NCBI RefSeq assembly: GCF_023898315.1
Contig: NC_064616.1
Span: 705,093,389-705,157,388, forward strand
DNA from: Schistocerca nitens
Lineage: Eukaryota > Arthropoda > Insecta > Orthoptera > Acrididae
Length of the DNA: 64,000 nt
Direction: 5' to 3'
Under the pieces are notes generated by a model. That model ran no database searches, was not told the DNA's origin, and worked only from the letters and a program-made list of their open reading frames with translations. Within the stretch, counting starts at the first letter, position 1; every line of letters starts with the position of its first letter. This document shows, piece by piece, positions 22,591 to 34,062 of this stretch. The position numbers were made by a program, and so were the translations under genes.

Positions 22591-23690
22591 TCCCGTATGA
22601 AAGACTTTTCATGCTGCAATTTGTTGGTGCTGAGGAGATTGTTCACATAACACAGTTTAGATCCGAAACAGGTTAGTATACTACGGGCAATTAACACACA
22701 CCATGAGTAAAGAAGATCTATTCGACATACCGGCTTCGTGGATGTATTTTGAGGTAATGAACGTACAGGGCTTGCTTTTCTTACGAGGAAGCTACGAAAT
22801 TTGTAATTACTACTGGTTTTTTTGCGACGCATCTGCAAACTCTTCAGCAAAATGAAAATCTACATCCAATATTCAGTTTGCCTTTCTTCAGGCAATGTGA
22901 CGTAACAAGGCCTGCCATAAAGTATAAATCTGAGTCCAGTATTATATACGTCGGCTACCACAGCGGAGTTCCTATGGGCCGTGTTTACAGCAACATTAGA
23001 TTTACGTGCTGAAACTTGTAGCCTGGGACGCTGCGCGTGGGAGGCAGACGGCCTCTTAGTTGACGAGAGGTGAGCACCAGCCATTTCGATGATTGATTTC
23101 GTCTTCTGTTACCCGTGCAGAAGCTATCACTAGATTGGAAAATAACATAAAAATGATAGCTTTCTAACAGATTAAGTGTAGCCATCTCAGCGAAATTATT
23201 AAGTTGGGATACCTCATTCTTGATTTATTGACGGCAACAATTTTCATTTGTCTTCATCATAAAGTGAGAACTGTTGATTCATTAACAAATTACATTCACT
23301 CGTTCGCACTGTTCATTATCGCCATTTTTGTCAATAGAAAATTAGCACTGAAATGATCTTCTAACTGAGTGTCAGTTGGCACATCCGAGAGCTGAAAATC
23401 AGTAAGGCTATACAATTCTAAATGTCGACTGTCACTGTTTTAAACAAATATTTAACGGACATTGTTTGTTAACTTCGTAATTTAAATTCGGGACCTACCA
23501 TTGCCCCAGCTAAGCTGTCCGGATAGGACTGTTACGCCTACAACATTGCCCCACCACCTGATAACGAAATATTACTTATTGTGTGTGTGCAGTATAGTAG
23601 GAAGAATACATTATCAGATGTGTAAGTGATTTGAGGGTGTACTTGGTGAAAAATATAGTACTTAGTCAGGAGCTTAGACAATTTTTTAGG
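22591..23690. other. no recognised gene
   Basis: Short minus-strand ORFs at 22578-22850 and 22860-23084 have no family motifs that I can see. No TE ends were recognised. Confidence 0.45.
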
Positions 23691-24065
23691 GCCGGCCGCA
23701 GTGCCCAAGCGGTTCTAGGCGCTTCAGTCCGGAACCGCGCTGCTGCTACGGTCGCAGGTTCGAATCCTGCCTCGGGCATCGATGTATGTGATGTCCTTAG
23801 GTTAGTTAGGTTTAAGTAGTTCTACGTCTAGGGGACTGATGGTTCAAATGGCTCTGAGCACTATGGGACTCAACTGCTGTGCTCATCAGTCCCCTAGAAC
23901 TTAGAACTACTTAAACCTAACTACCCTAAGGACATCACACACATCCATGCCCGAGGCAGGATTCGAACCTGCGACCGTAGCAGTCGCACGTTTCCGGACT
24001 GCGCACCTAGGGGACTGATAACCACAAATTTAAGTCCCATAGTGCTTAGAGCCATTTGAACCATT
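23691..24065 (+). mobile_element. SINE family A, split by a second SINE
   Basis: The plus copy starts GGCCGGCCGCAGTGCCCAAG, is interrupted at 23840, and resumes at about 24007 with GGGACTGATAACCAC to GAGCCATTTGAACC. Confidence 0.95.
23841..24006 (-). mobile_element. SINE family A inserted in a SINE
   Basis: Minus copy, truncated at the tRNA head. Perfect 13-bp target duplication CTAGGGGACTGAT at 23828-23840 and 24007-24019. Confidence 0.95.
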
Positions 24066-24496
24066 TTTGAACATTTTTTTTATTTTTAAGGGGAGAAGGG
24101 GTCAGTTTTGTTCAAGTACAAGATGTCATTCAGATCAGTAATCAGTATCCTAAAATATCAGCAGCTGAACTATCATAAACTGTTTAAACGTTTAGGATTG
24201 GAACAGAATTTGCATTTACTGAAAATCTGATACAATTGAATGGAAATGAAAGCACTGTACAAGAAAAATTGAGATGTTTACTAATGTTAATCAAAATCGC
24301 TCCGGAAAACGCGAGAACTTTGCGCCTATAAACTGCATGATATGCGACACACCACTTCAAATGCTTTCGTTCTCAGTATAGGTAGCCATATATTGCTTAA
24401 TTTTTCAAAACGGTCAGCATCGCTTAACTTATGTCATTTTGAGGTTTCCTTTCCTCAATCGGTAAAAACGAAATCATTATAGGATCGCTTCGTTGT

Positions 24497-24502
24497 CCGT
24501 CC

Positions 24503-24533
<31 letters not shown>

Positions 24534-24534
24534 A
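24497..24534. repeat. (GTCT)n microsatellite
   Basis: About nine tetranucleotide units. Confidence 0.95.
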
Positions 24535-26115
24535 GACTGTTAAAAACAAGTAAGGGAAACAACCTGAAAAATTTAAATTTTTTAATTACAGGAAATGAAA
24601 AAAATATTTCCTTTGTCATTTGCTATCCGAAGTCAAACTTGAAACTAAAACAATCAGTAGTTCTGCATTCAGGCTGACTGAGTCATAATAGTCTAGTCTG
24701 CGAATGCTTGTTTCACATGCAACTTGAAACGCCATATCTACGTGCAGTAATCGCTCCTGGACATCCGACGATGGATAAGTTTCGAAACGCACATTATGAG
24801 TAAGCAGTAAGAATGTGATATGTTCAGTGTTGAAATCTTCCGTATTGAAATAATGTGGCGTTGCAGGACTAACATATCCATAAATCCTGTGTTTTAAAGA
24901 ATGAAAGTTGTCTAAGTAAGTTAATTTTCTTGAATATGTGTTTTCTAATACATAACCTGAGAAGTGAGAAATTAAATAGAATCAAATGGTTAAAAGTTCT
25001 ACAGATTTCTTTTAGTAATACTGCAGAAGATTCGAAAACCACATCTTCGAAATTTTTTATTCATTACAGCAAGATAACTATTAACTTTGAAGGTGTTAGT
25101 GTGGAAGTCAGTAGATTATTTTTCTCGTTAATTGATTAGCCCTGTCTGGTAAATTGAAGAGTGTAATTAGGGTGTGTCGAGTTGTGTTTTTATGGCTTAA
25201 ACTTCCAGCTTGAAGTTTTTCGAGTTTAAGTAAAAAAGTGTGATTGCCATATCACTGACCACACGTAACGCGCTGTATTTTAAATCGTGAAGATTCCATA
25301 TTTAACTGAACGAAAAGGACATGTAACATATCATTCCCTCTTCTATCACACTGATGAAGGGCGATCCAAGCGAATGACCCGCACCTTCCGTAAACGTTTG
25401 TGTGAAGTAACCTTGCGAATCCTTACTTTGCATGCTAAGGAACACAGCATTCGCGTAAAGTGACCCTACTATATGGCTTGTCCAACTCTTCTTGAGACAA
25501 TGCTTCGTAGTACTGCTCAGAATTCATCGATAGAATTCGGATGTTTTAGTGACGTGCTTGCCAGTCTTAACGAGCTAACACTAAATGGCATTACACTAGC
25601 CTTTACTCTTGACCTTGAGCTGTGGCATTAATGTAATTTCATTCAGTACTCATAGCTACAAATAAGAAACAGTTGGTGCATGCACATAGCTGTAACGCGA
25701 TTTCATGAAACCTAGTAACTTTGTTGGGCCATTTCCATCACTGCAAGTGGTCAGATCTAACGTGAGATGGAAATGTTAGCGCTACAGGAGATTTCCCCCC
25801 ATAACATTCCATTGAACAAGCTATATTGCTATTGGCTTATGGCAGATAAACGGCACCGCAGTACTGGATTTGCGTGATTTCGCTGTATTCAATAGTCTTC
25901 AGTTTCCTTCATCATGTTATTTTTTGGCGTTTTCCGGATAAACATACAGAAATTTGAAAATACTGTCGAAATGTATGTTATAAGGTATAATTTGTAAGTG
26001 TGGCATAGCAGGGAAAGGTTCAGCAGCCCTCTGGAACTATTAACGAAATGAAATACAAATCTTAAGCAAAATTATGTACAGGTATACCAAACTGTAGGAT
26101 GGCTTCTCTGTGCCG

Positions 26116-26133
26116 CCCCCCCCCCCCCCCCCC
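26116..26133. repeat. poly(C) run
   Basis: Eighteen consecutive C; also a likely sequencing-error spot. Confidence 0.9.
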
Positions 26134-26839
26134 TATACCCCACCCTTTCCAGCAGGCCCTGTAATTAAGTTAGTAATGAAACATTCTCAGTTCATTTACA
26201 AACATTGTTCTATACATTACAGTATATATATAAAGTCATAGTTCCTCTCTTAAAGCGTTTTGTCTCCAAAAGGTGTGTCTTCAGGAACATTACCATCATT
26301 TTTAATGCACTGAAAAAGGCCTCTATAAATAAACTATTTCTGGTTTAGTTAAGTGATAACTCCCTAATCTTAATACTGAATGGATGATACAGAAGTTAGA
26401 TTTATTGTCATGTAAGATTAACATGACTAAATTAGCACAGTTATATAATAACGCATCACTCTTTCAAAATATACTTTAAAAAACTTAAAGTAAAATATCA
26501 CCCCAGGTGAACTGGACAAACAACGTAACGCCAGTCACACTAAGTACTGCAACTCCGTTCTTGCTATTAATGTGAGGAAACTTTTTAAAGGTTCCACAGA
26601 CTGTACTCGTCTTTAACCGTTGCGTAAACAAAAGCACGGTCGCTGACTGATCAGGAACCCTAGGACACAGCCACCGGGAGCTCACAGAAATTTCGCAAGA
26701 GGGCAGCGTGGACAATACTTCCGAATTCCGATTTTTTTATACAAATAAAAACGAGTTGGACAGCTTCGAGACATGTCATGCCATAAGAATTAAACTAAAA
26801 AGTGAAATGAAAAACATGTATCACAGAGAATTGCTGACG

Positions 26840-27720
26840 CCTGTGGGCGGGCTGCACTTCGTCGTCGTTATCGTCCCCGTATCTACGCCCCTCTATACAG
26901 TCACCTCCTCCGGCAATGGCTCTATACCAGCTGGGCATCGAGTCAAACTGAACTTGGATAATAGATATTGCCGCGCTATTCCATGCTGCTTCTACTCCAT
27001 GCTAGACTTCACCGTTTGTAATGGCTGGTGAGTGGTGGCCTGCCAGATGCTCAGCAACCCATAACCAGATGTTTTTGGAAGGTTAGAGGTCTGGAGAATC
27101 TGCTGGCCAGTACAACAGCCGAACACCTTCTGTATCAAGATAGGTCAGGAAAAACACTGTTCAAAAGGCGGTCTTGCGTTATCTTGTTGGAAAAAAAGTC
27201 ATGAATACCTCGAATGCACGACTACCGGCCGTAAAATCTCACAAACGTAACGGATGCTATCCAAATTATCGATTAAGCGATCTAGAGGTGATCGTGTTGA
27301 CTACCCAATGGCAACCCATGCCATCAGTTCAGGTGCTGTGACTGTGTGACGATGTCGAATGTATTCTGGCAATATTTGTTCTCCTCTGAACCACCACACA
27401 CTGATTACGTCCAACGTGGTGCTGTATGCTGAACGTTGACTCGTTTGAAAAACCACCCCCGTCGCCAATGTTGTCTTTGGGTACTACACTGTTGGCCCGC
27501 CTTTCTCCGCAGCCACGTCGAGGAAAGCCGCAACAATGGTCTAAGTGCTGAAGGCCCTTCGTGCGCCAGACGTTATCGCACTATCCATGTGAATGTATGA
27601 TTTGCAGTAAAAGAGCCCATTTCCTAACTCAACGTAAATGCTGTGATTGTACAGTCGTGCATGGCCGAGCGAACAATATATCGGAACTCTTGGGTGCTAG
27701 TCTATCAGGACCTTTTTAAG
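26840..27720 (-). pseudogene. Tc1-like transposase fossil
   Basis: Read right to left, the 3' half of a Tc1-like transposase is recognisable: LYWPADSPDL around 27110-27080, KNIWLWVAEHLAG, and VEAAWN...FDSMPSWYRAIAGGG near 26985-26900, matching the usual C-terminal FDSMPRR..A.I...GG. Upstream sequence to 27720 is a more decayed middle part. Several stops and frameshifts. No TIRs located. Distinct from the other Tc1-like copies here. Confidence 0.65.
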
Positions 27721-27971
27721 TCCTGCAAGACGTTTTACTATCCTCCCAAATCATTGATTCCATACAAGAAAATGACAGTCACAGAATACTGACTGCTACA
27801 GGCAGCAACATTTAGATGTGGTTTCTGAATGGGAAACCCGCTGTGTAATCATTTCTTATGTTCAGAATGTTGTCATGCTGAAATGCTAATCATTTGCGTA
27901 TCTCAACATATTGTATTGTATGTATGTTAACCGGGGGTCTAGAAACGCACCGTCCCCGTCGCAGCCGCAGG

Positions 27972-28183
27972 CTCAAATGGTTCAAATGGCTCTGAGCACT
28001 ATGGGACTCAACTGCTGAGGTCATAAGTCCCCTAGAACTTAGAACTACTTAAACCTAACTAACCTAAGGACATCACACACAGCCATGCCCGAGGCAGGAT
28101 TCGAACCTGCGACCGTAGTGGTCGCGCGGTTCCAGCTAGCGCCAGACTGTAGCGCCAGAACCGCTCGGCCACCAGCGGCCGGC
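27972..28183 (-). mobile_element. tRNA-derived SINE, family A
   Basis: Full-length minus copy with an extra GCTAGCGCCAGAC-like duplication near the head. Target duplication GCAGCCGCAGG at 27961-27971 and 28184-28194. Confidence 0.96.
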
Positions 28184-28546
28184 GCAGCCGCAGGGATCCA
28201 CGACGACTACCGCATTCCACTTCACCCCACCGCCGCCCCACACCCAACCACTCTTTCACGGTTATTGTGCGGTTCGGTCCCCGGTGGACCCCCCAGGGAA
28301 CGTCTCACACCAGACGAGTGTAGCCCCTGTGTTTACGTGGTAGAATAATGGTGGTGTACACGTACGTGGAGAACTTGTTTGCGCAGCAATCGTCGACATA
28401 GTGTAGCTGAGGTGGAATAAGGGGAACCAGCCCGCATTCGCAGAGGCAGATGGAAAACCGCCTAAAAACCACCCACAGACCGACTCACCAGACCTCCGCT
28501 TGGCGGATTCGTTCCAGTGACCAGGCGCTCCTTCCCAATCCGGAAA

Positions 28547-28756
28547 ACACTGGACTCGCATTCGGGAGGACGACGGTTCAATCCCGCGTCCGGCCATCCT
28601 GAGTTAGGCTTTCCGTGATTTCCCTAAATCGCTCCAGGCAAATACCGGGATGGTTCCTTTGAAGGGGTATGGCCAACTTCCTTCCCCATCCTTCCCTAAT
28701 CCGATGAGACCGATGACCTCGCAGTTTGGTCTCTTCACCCAAAACAACCCAACCAA
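28547..28756 (+). mobile_element. tRNA-derived SINE, family B, 5'-truncated
   Basis: B box CGGTTCAATCC at about 28573; 3' end CAAAACAACCCAACCAA. Perfect target duplication CCCAATCCGGAAA at 28534-28546 and 28757-28769. Confidence 0.95.
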
Positions 28757-28806
28757 CCCAATCCGGAAAGCCGTGCGTTAGACCGCACGGCTAACCGAGC
28801 GGGCTA

Positions 28807-29679
28807 TCACAACAAATAGTACAATTCTTGCCAATTTATATTTGTTGCATTCCATCTTCATGATTTTGTAATATTAAAGGCCAGCAGCGTAGGATAGAAA
28901 AGTAATGTAGCACCGCTGTATGATATGGATGGTAAGGTAATTTACCCATTAGCCTCCAATGTTTTTTTCATTTACGTTTTGTGTCAAAAACAAGTCATGC
29001 AATCCCTAGAGACGAACTTGCTGGGTAATTTACGTATCTGTAAAGAAGTCTCCATAAGTTTGAAAATTTGATGTTATATAGCAGAAATTTTAGCTATAAA
29101 GGAAGCTACTGTTCACGGTATATCTTAGGGGAGTATTTCGGGAAATCAGTGAAGAGAAAATACGAGTCTACAACTAACTGTTAAGCATATGACGTTCTGA
29201 AGATAATCGAGAAAGCGAAAGCAAGCGAAAAATTACTAATCTGTTATGGATTAAAATCGGTATTGGCATGAATGCAATATAGCTTGACTGTCACTTCATT
29301 CTTTCTTTATTTTACATATCTACTAACGACATTTTACAACCATATAAAAGTAATATTGCAGACACATAGAGGACTTTTGGCTTTACAGCTGTATTATAAT
29401 GCCTTAATTTAGCACCTTTAGAAAAATATGTTTACTGTACAGATTTCTCAATAGCAAATGTGCTGTTTTCATTTTATTCAGCTGTTATTTTAACTGTTTC
29501 TTTTTTATTACCTATGTCACATTCTGTTTCCTGTCTCCCTGACGCTGACATACTTCGGGTTCAAAATTCTTTGTGCGTTACATTGAGTGATTATGTATAC
29601 TGTCTTTTCAAAAGGTAGTTGTAGATCTGCTTTTCAGTTGTCTCCTTCAAAAGTTAATCTTTTCCTTTCATTATCTAAG
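28807..29679. other. no recognised gene
   Basis: AT-rich sequence; no TE end, ORF family or RNA gene recognised. Confidence 0.5.
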
Positions 29680-30360
29680 GCTCATCTTCAAACGCAAAAC
29701 AATTTATTGCTTCTTTCCATTTACTCGGCTTAATGTAGTTATTAACATTTTGTTTTCTTCTTCTATTTTCCTTTCTTTTATAATTTTTTCCAGCACAGAA
29801 CTGAATAATAGAGATGACAAAACGTTTACTCGTCTGACTCCTGATAAAATATGGATAGAATTTAGAAGTTTTTTAAGAAATTTAACTTTAAATATTTTTT
29901 TTGTTAAGAGTTTGCTTAGTTATTTCCAGAGATTTCCACTCTACTGCAAATTCTTTCGTGGTTTTTAGGAGTGAGTCTCTCTCTATCGAATCGGTAGCCT
30001 TATTAAAATATATAAATAAAAGCACCATCTTTTTATTTGATATTGTCATATACCCAATTATTTTTTGGGGTTTAGAATCTTCTCTGTCCAGGATCTGCTA
30101 CTCTTAAATCCAGCATGATACTTCCAATTTGGTTTATCTAATATTCCTTTATAATTTTAATGTCTGTCTGCCCCCTTTTTCTGAAGTTGGTGAATTCATG
30201 CAACCTTCCAGTTTTCTGAAATTGTTTCTATGTCCCAGATCTTATCTAGTGTTTCTTTTATAAGCGTGACACCTAGATCTCCAACAGCTTATAGAATATG
30301 CGCTGTGAGGTCATCCTCAAGTGGGGTTTGTTCGGTTTTAATTGTTGATGTAATTTTTAC
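29680..30360 (-). pseudogene. LINE reverse transcriptase fossil, RTE-like
   Basis: Read right to left across frames: LDKIWDIETISENWKVA near 30260-30205, KKGADRH..NYKGI near 30185-30150, YHAGFKSSRSW near 30115-30080, then FIYFNKATDSIERDSLLK near 30020-29965, matching the RT block FIDFKKAYDSI.RE. There are stops in every frame. The right clade is uncertain. Confidence 0.55.
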
Positions 30361-31374
30361 TCACATCGATGCTTTTCATATGGACTGTTGTCATGGTTTT
30401 CCACCGTTCAATGGCTTTCTTCTTAAATATACGCCAGTGAAACTGAAACAACAACGCGTATTTATTTAAATATTTGAGTTTAGTAACGTGCTTTTCATTC
30501 GACGTAGTAGAATGTGAAAAGATTTTGACTGTATCGGGACAAACTGCCGCGTATGTGATGGGGAATGCAACAATATCTGATTTCTACATCCAAACTCCAC
30601 AAACAAAATTTTCTTGCATACCCAGCTAGTTATGTGTCCAGCGTCGCCGTCCTAAGACGATACGATAAGATTAATCACTGAAATGGGATTTTAGTTATTT
30701 GGAATCTGATGCTTGACGTTCATAGTTGCGACGTTGTTGCGAAATGTACTGCCTTCAGGCAGTCACAATACTCCGCCCTCCATGACGATAGAAAATGGCC
30801 TTAAAGTCTATCTTCCACACGTAAAAAATCCGAAACTCATGTGTGATATTCATCTCTATAGTGTCTCTAAGCATATTAACAGTGTGTTCTTAATTTAGAT
30901 TAAGGTCGGAGGCACGTAACAATTTTTTTTATATGGACGAAACAGTTTCAAAGTTACTGCGCCATATTTCGGAAACTACTGGGCTCATTGAAAAACTTTT
31001 TTAAGTGATTGCCAAAATAACTCGCGCTTCAATACATCTTTCCAGAGTTGCGTACCGTACTGAGTTTCTATGTGGAAGCTTCGTAAACGACATTTTTCTT
31101 TTTTGTAATTTTGTCAGCATTTGACTTGCATATTAACAAGTATGAAGTTTAAAGTTCCTAGGTCGTACGAAATCACGTCAGATTTGTAATATCTGTCTGT
31201 GGTGTAAACCACTGTAGCCTATCTAAACATGTCAAAAAAAAAATCTTATTGTGATTGGAGCCCAAGTTAATTTTTTTTATGGAGCAGACGAAACTCGTGA
31301 GTTCGGAAATGCTTCCTACTAAAGAACTGTAAAGCACAGTTCCTTGTGTAGCTGAAGTGACGACATCGTGGTAA
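30361..31374. other. no recognised gene
   Basis: No ORF family, RNA gene or TE end recognised. Confidence 0.5.
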
Positions 31375-32288
31375 CTAGGGGTAGGGTATCGGACAGCGGC
31401 ACATGGAAATATCGATATATCAGAATAAGTTATGTGATGTTTTTAATAGATATTTGCACAGCATGTTTATCGCTAACATCGATATTTTGTAGTGATATAA
31501 TACGGACTATTGTGATTATTATTATTATCATCATCATCATCATCATCTAACTCCACTTTCTTTCAATATTTGAAATATTTACAACATAAGAACAAGTTTT
31601 TACGATGAAGTTCTTAGAGAAATTTGGACTGTTGTCACTTGTGTATTTTTGTAACCTCCTTTCAATCAAATGTGAGGTTGGTAGAAATATTTAAAATAGT
31701 GAATCTAGAAAAAGAGAATAACTCTAGACATTGAAGACACTTCTCCTGAATTATCAGCACCCTTTTGACGGTTAGGAGATGACCCATTCACAATCTGCAG
31801 GAGCTTCTCTTCCGAGAGAAAAATATTTTAAAAGGCTCATGATGTTATTTTTGCTAAAAGAAGTAAGTTAAAAGCATAATATGGGGAAAAATTGTTTTTA
31901 AGGTCTTTAGAAACTACTGTATGGATCTGATAATTTTTCCATTTACATTACCTGTTTTTTGAGTGATTTTCTATGTTTATTTTTTCATTTGCTGTAGTAC
32001 AACTTTATAAATGTTTTCCTCAGATTTCTTCGTTTATGTGTAAAATGTACAATTAAATTTTGATTTCCTTATTTTTCTTATTAATTCTTAAAAGTAAACG
32101 CTTCTCACACTTTCAAATACCACGTGCAGTCATAAGCTATAATCTGAAATTTAATGTTAATTTTTTGGCACCGATTTACAGAAATATCGTTATTTTTCTT
32201 TCGATTAACTCGTCGATATCGACGTTTAGTACAGCGATATTCGATTATATCGAAATTTGATATTATCTTTTGATGGCCCCATCCCTAG
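31375..32288. mobile_element. putative non-autonomous TIR element with ATCGATA motifs
   Basis: Ends CTAGGGGTAGGG (31375-31386) and CCCCATCCCTAG (32277-32288) are inverted, 10 of 12 matching. ATCGATA-like words cluster near both ends (about 31411, 31478, 32215, 32240). An ATT/ATC microsatellite sits at 31516-31548. No transposase is seen. Class is uncertain: hAT-like ends are possible, but no 8-bp target duplication was found. Confidence 0.4.
31516..31548. repeat. (ATT)n(ATC)n microsatellite
   Basis: ATT units change into ATC units part-way. Confidence 0.95.
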
Positions 32289-32937
32289 TAGGAAGCGATA
32301 ATGCGATAGGCTTCCGTCGGTGTAATGTTGGTAGGAGCAGCGCAGCCTGCTGTCTGCCAAGTGCTAACTAATTTCAATCTGACTATAGTTTCCGCAAAAA
32401 TCGTTTCTTGCAGCTGCAGATCATTTATTGTATTGGATCCGTTAACGATATCAGGCGGTTCTCTTTTGTTTGACTACGTATTGTTACCACTTGCACGTCC
32501 ACTTTTCGCTGCCGATTGCCAAACAGCGCTAAGCTGAAACGCAATTAACAAAAATGAGACGCGGGCGCGGAGATTTATTGCTGTCCCTAGTTGTTGCACC
32601 GAGGAACGAGCCGACCGTGTTGAAGGTTCTCCCTCCCGAAGCGTAATCTTTATTTCCTTTGTGCCAACGCAGTGCCCTCTTGCCGCACTAATGTGTATTT
32701 GAATTAGCTCATCTGCGTCATTAATTTTACTTGCCTGTGTTTTCACGATTTAGGGGCGGCTGTCACGTGTTACTAATCGCAACAGATTTTGCCTGTTAGT
32801 GAGCATGTACGATGAGTTCGGAATTACTTTTTGTGAGTGCACTACAGTCTTTGCTAAAACACTTGTTTTCTTTATCACTATCTGTTCCTGCCAATAGAAA
32901 GGAATAGTCGTAGATTATCCAGCAAAGTTTCTTCATG
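32289..32937. other. no recognised gene
   Basis: A 90-aa minus-strand ORF (32474-32746) lacks recognisable motifs. Confidence 0.45.
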
Positions 32938-33600
32938 TTGTTGTTGTGGTCTTCAGTCCTGAGACTGGTTTGATGCAGCTCTCCATGCTACTCTTTCCTG
33001 TGCAAGCTTCTTCATCTCCCAGTACCTACTGCAACCTACATCCTTCTGAATCTGCTTAGTGTATTCATCTGTTGGTCTCCCTCTACGATTTTTACCCTCC
33101 ACGCTGCCCGCCAATGCTAAATTTGTGATCCCTTGATGCCTCAGAACATGTCCTACCAACCGGTCCCTTCTTCTTGTCAAGTTGTGCCACAAACTCCTCC
33201 CCAATTCTATTCAATACCCCCTCATTAGTTATGTGATCTACTCTTCTAATCTTCAGCATTCTTCTGTAGCACTACATTTCGAAAGCTTCTATTCTCTTTT
33301 TGTCCAAATTATTTATCGCTCATTTTTCACTTCCATACATGGCTACACTCCATACAAATACTTTTAGAAACGACTACCTGACGCTTAAATCTATACTCGA
33401 TGTTAACAAATTTCCCTTCTTCGGAAACGCTTTCCTTGGCATTGCCAATCTACATTTTATATCCTCTCTACTTCGACCATCATCAGTTATTTTGCTCCCC
33501 AAATAGCAAAACTCCTTTACCACTTTAAGTGTCTCATTTCCTAATCTAATTCCCTCAGCATCACCCGACTTAATTCGACTAGAAGTTTCTTCATACTTCT
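32938..33600 (-). pseudogene. RTE-like LINE, RT C-terminus and 3' tail (broken)
   Basis: Read right to left: a FAIWGAK region, SIDLSVR.SFLKVFVWSVAMYGSE, IEAFEM.CYRRMLKIRRVDHI, then GHVLRHQGITNLALAGS...GRPTDEYTKQIQKDVGCSRYW and WRAASNQSQD at the natural end (ORF 32953-33204). The tail is CCACAACAACAACA, a short tandem repeat as in RTE-type LINEs. Frames break near 33100 and 33200. The first half of the same family is probably the 5495-7168 fragment. Confidence 0.75.
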
Positions 33601-34062
33601 ATTAATTTACGTGTTCAGACGGAAACGGGTTTATTTCCTCCTTCAGATTAATCTACCTGTATCAATGAAACATTATTTCATCATATTTCTAGTACAGAGT
33701 CATACTATAGAGTAGTGGTCGACAAACTTTTTTCTTCTCAAGTGCCAATACTGACATTATGGAAAGGCACATCCAGCCGCATATGTACCGATGTCATTAT
33801 TAATTGACAACATACATAAATTACTATGTTATAGGCTCCCACAAGATATAATAAGGATGCAGTAGGTTGGCCAACGGCCCCCAAGTATTGGTCATTAAAA
33901 ATAGGCACCAGTTGGAGCATTTAGCGCCCGACTGTTTACCGTTTCAGACTGCGGCCACTCTCAGCGACCCAAAGTTGTGACACTGCCTAATGAAGTGGTG
34001 CTGTGTTGTCTGTGTGAGCAGATTATTAACTGATTAATGAAAGTAATTGCCCTTATATTTAA

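Larger units (their letters stand above)
24066..26830. other. no recognised gene over 2.7 kb
   Basis: AT-rich sequence. It contains a (GTCT)n microsatellite at 24497-24534 and a run of 18 C at 26116-26133. The short ORFs show no family motif. Confidence 0.5.
27925..28806 (+). repeat. GC-rich interspersed repeat, class unknown
   Basis: Begins near TTAACCGGGGGTCTAGAAAC and continues with GTGCGGTTCGGTCCCCGGTG, CGGAATAAGGGGAACCAGCC-like and GCAGATGGAAAACCGCC segments, ending GACCGCACGGCTAACCGAGC. I recall this unit as repeated in locust DNA. It has no clear ORF, and its last segment resembles a tRNA head in antisense. A family A and a family B SINE lie inside it. Confidence 0.55.

Noticed and set aside
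24497..24534. CRISPR-like or other spaced array at short repeats
   Set aside because: Simple contiguous tetranucleotide repeat without spacers; the same holds for the other microsatellites.
28085..28348. ORF starting MPEAGFEPATV (also at 14597-14863, minus)
   Set aside because: This peptide is the chance translation of the family A SINE head (B box region) and recurs wherever that SINE lies in this frame.
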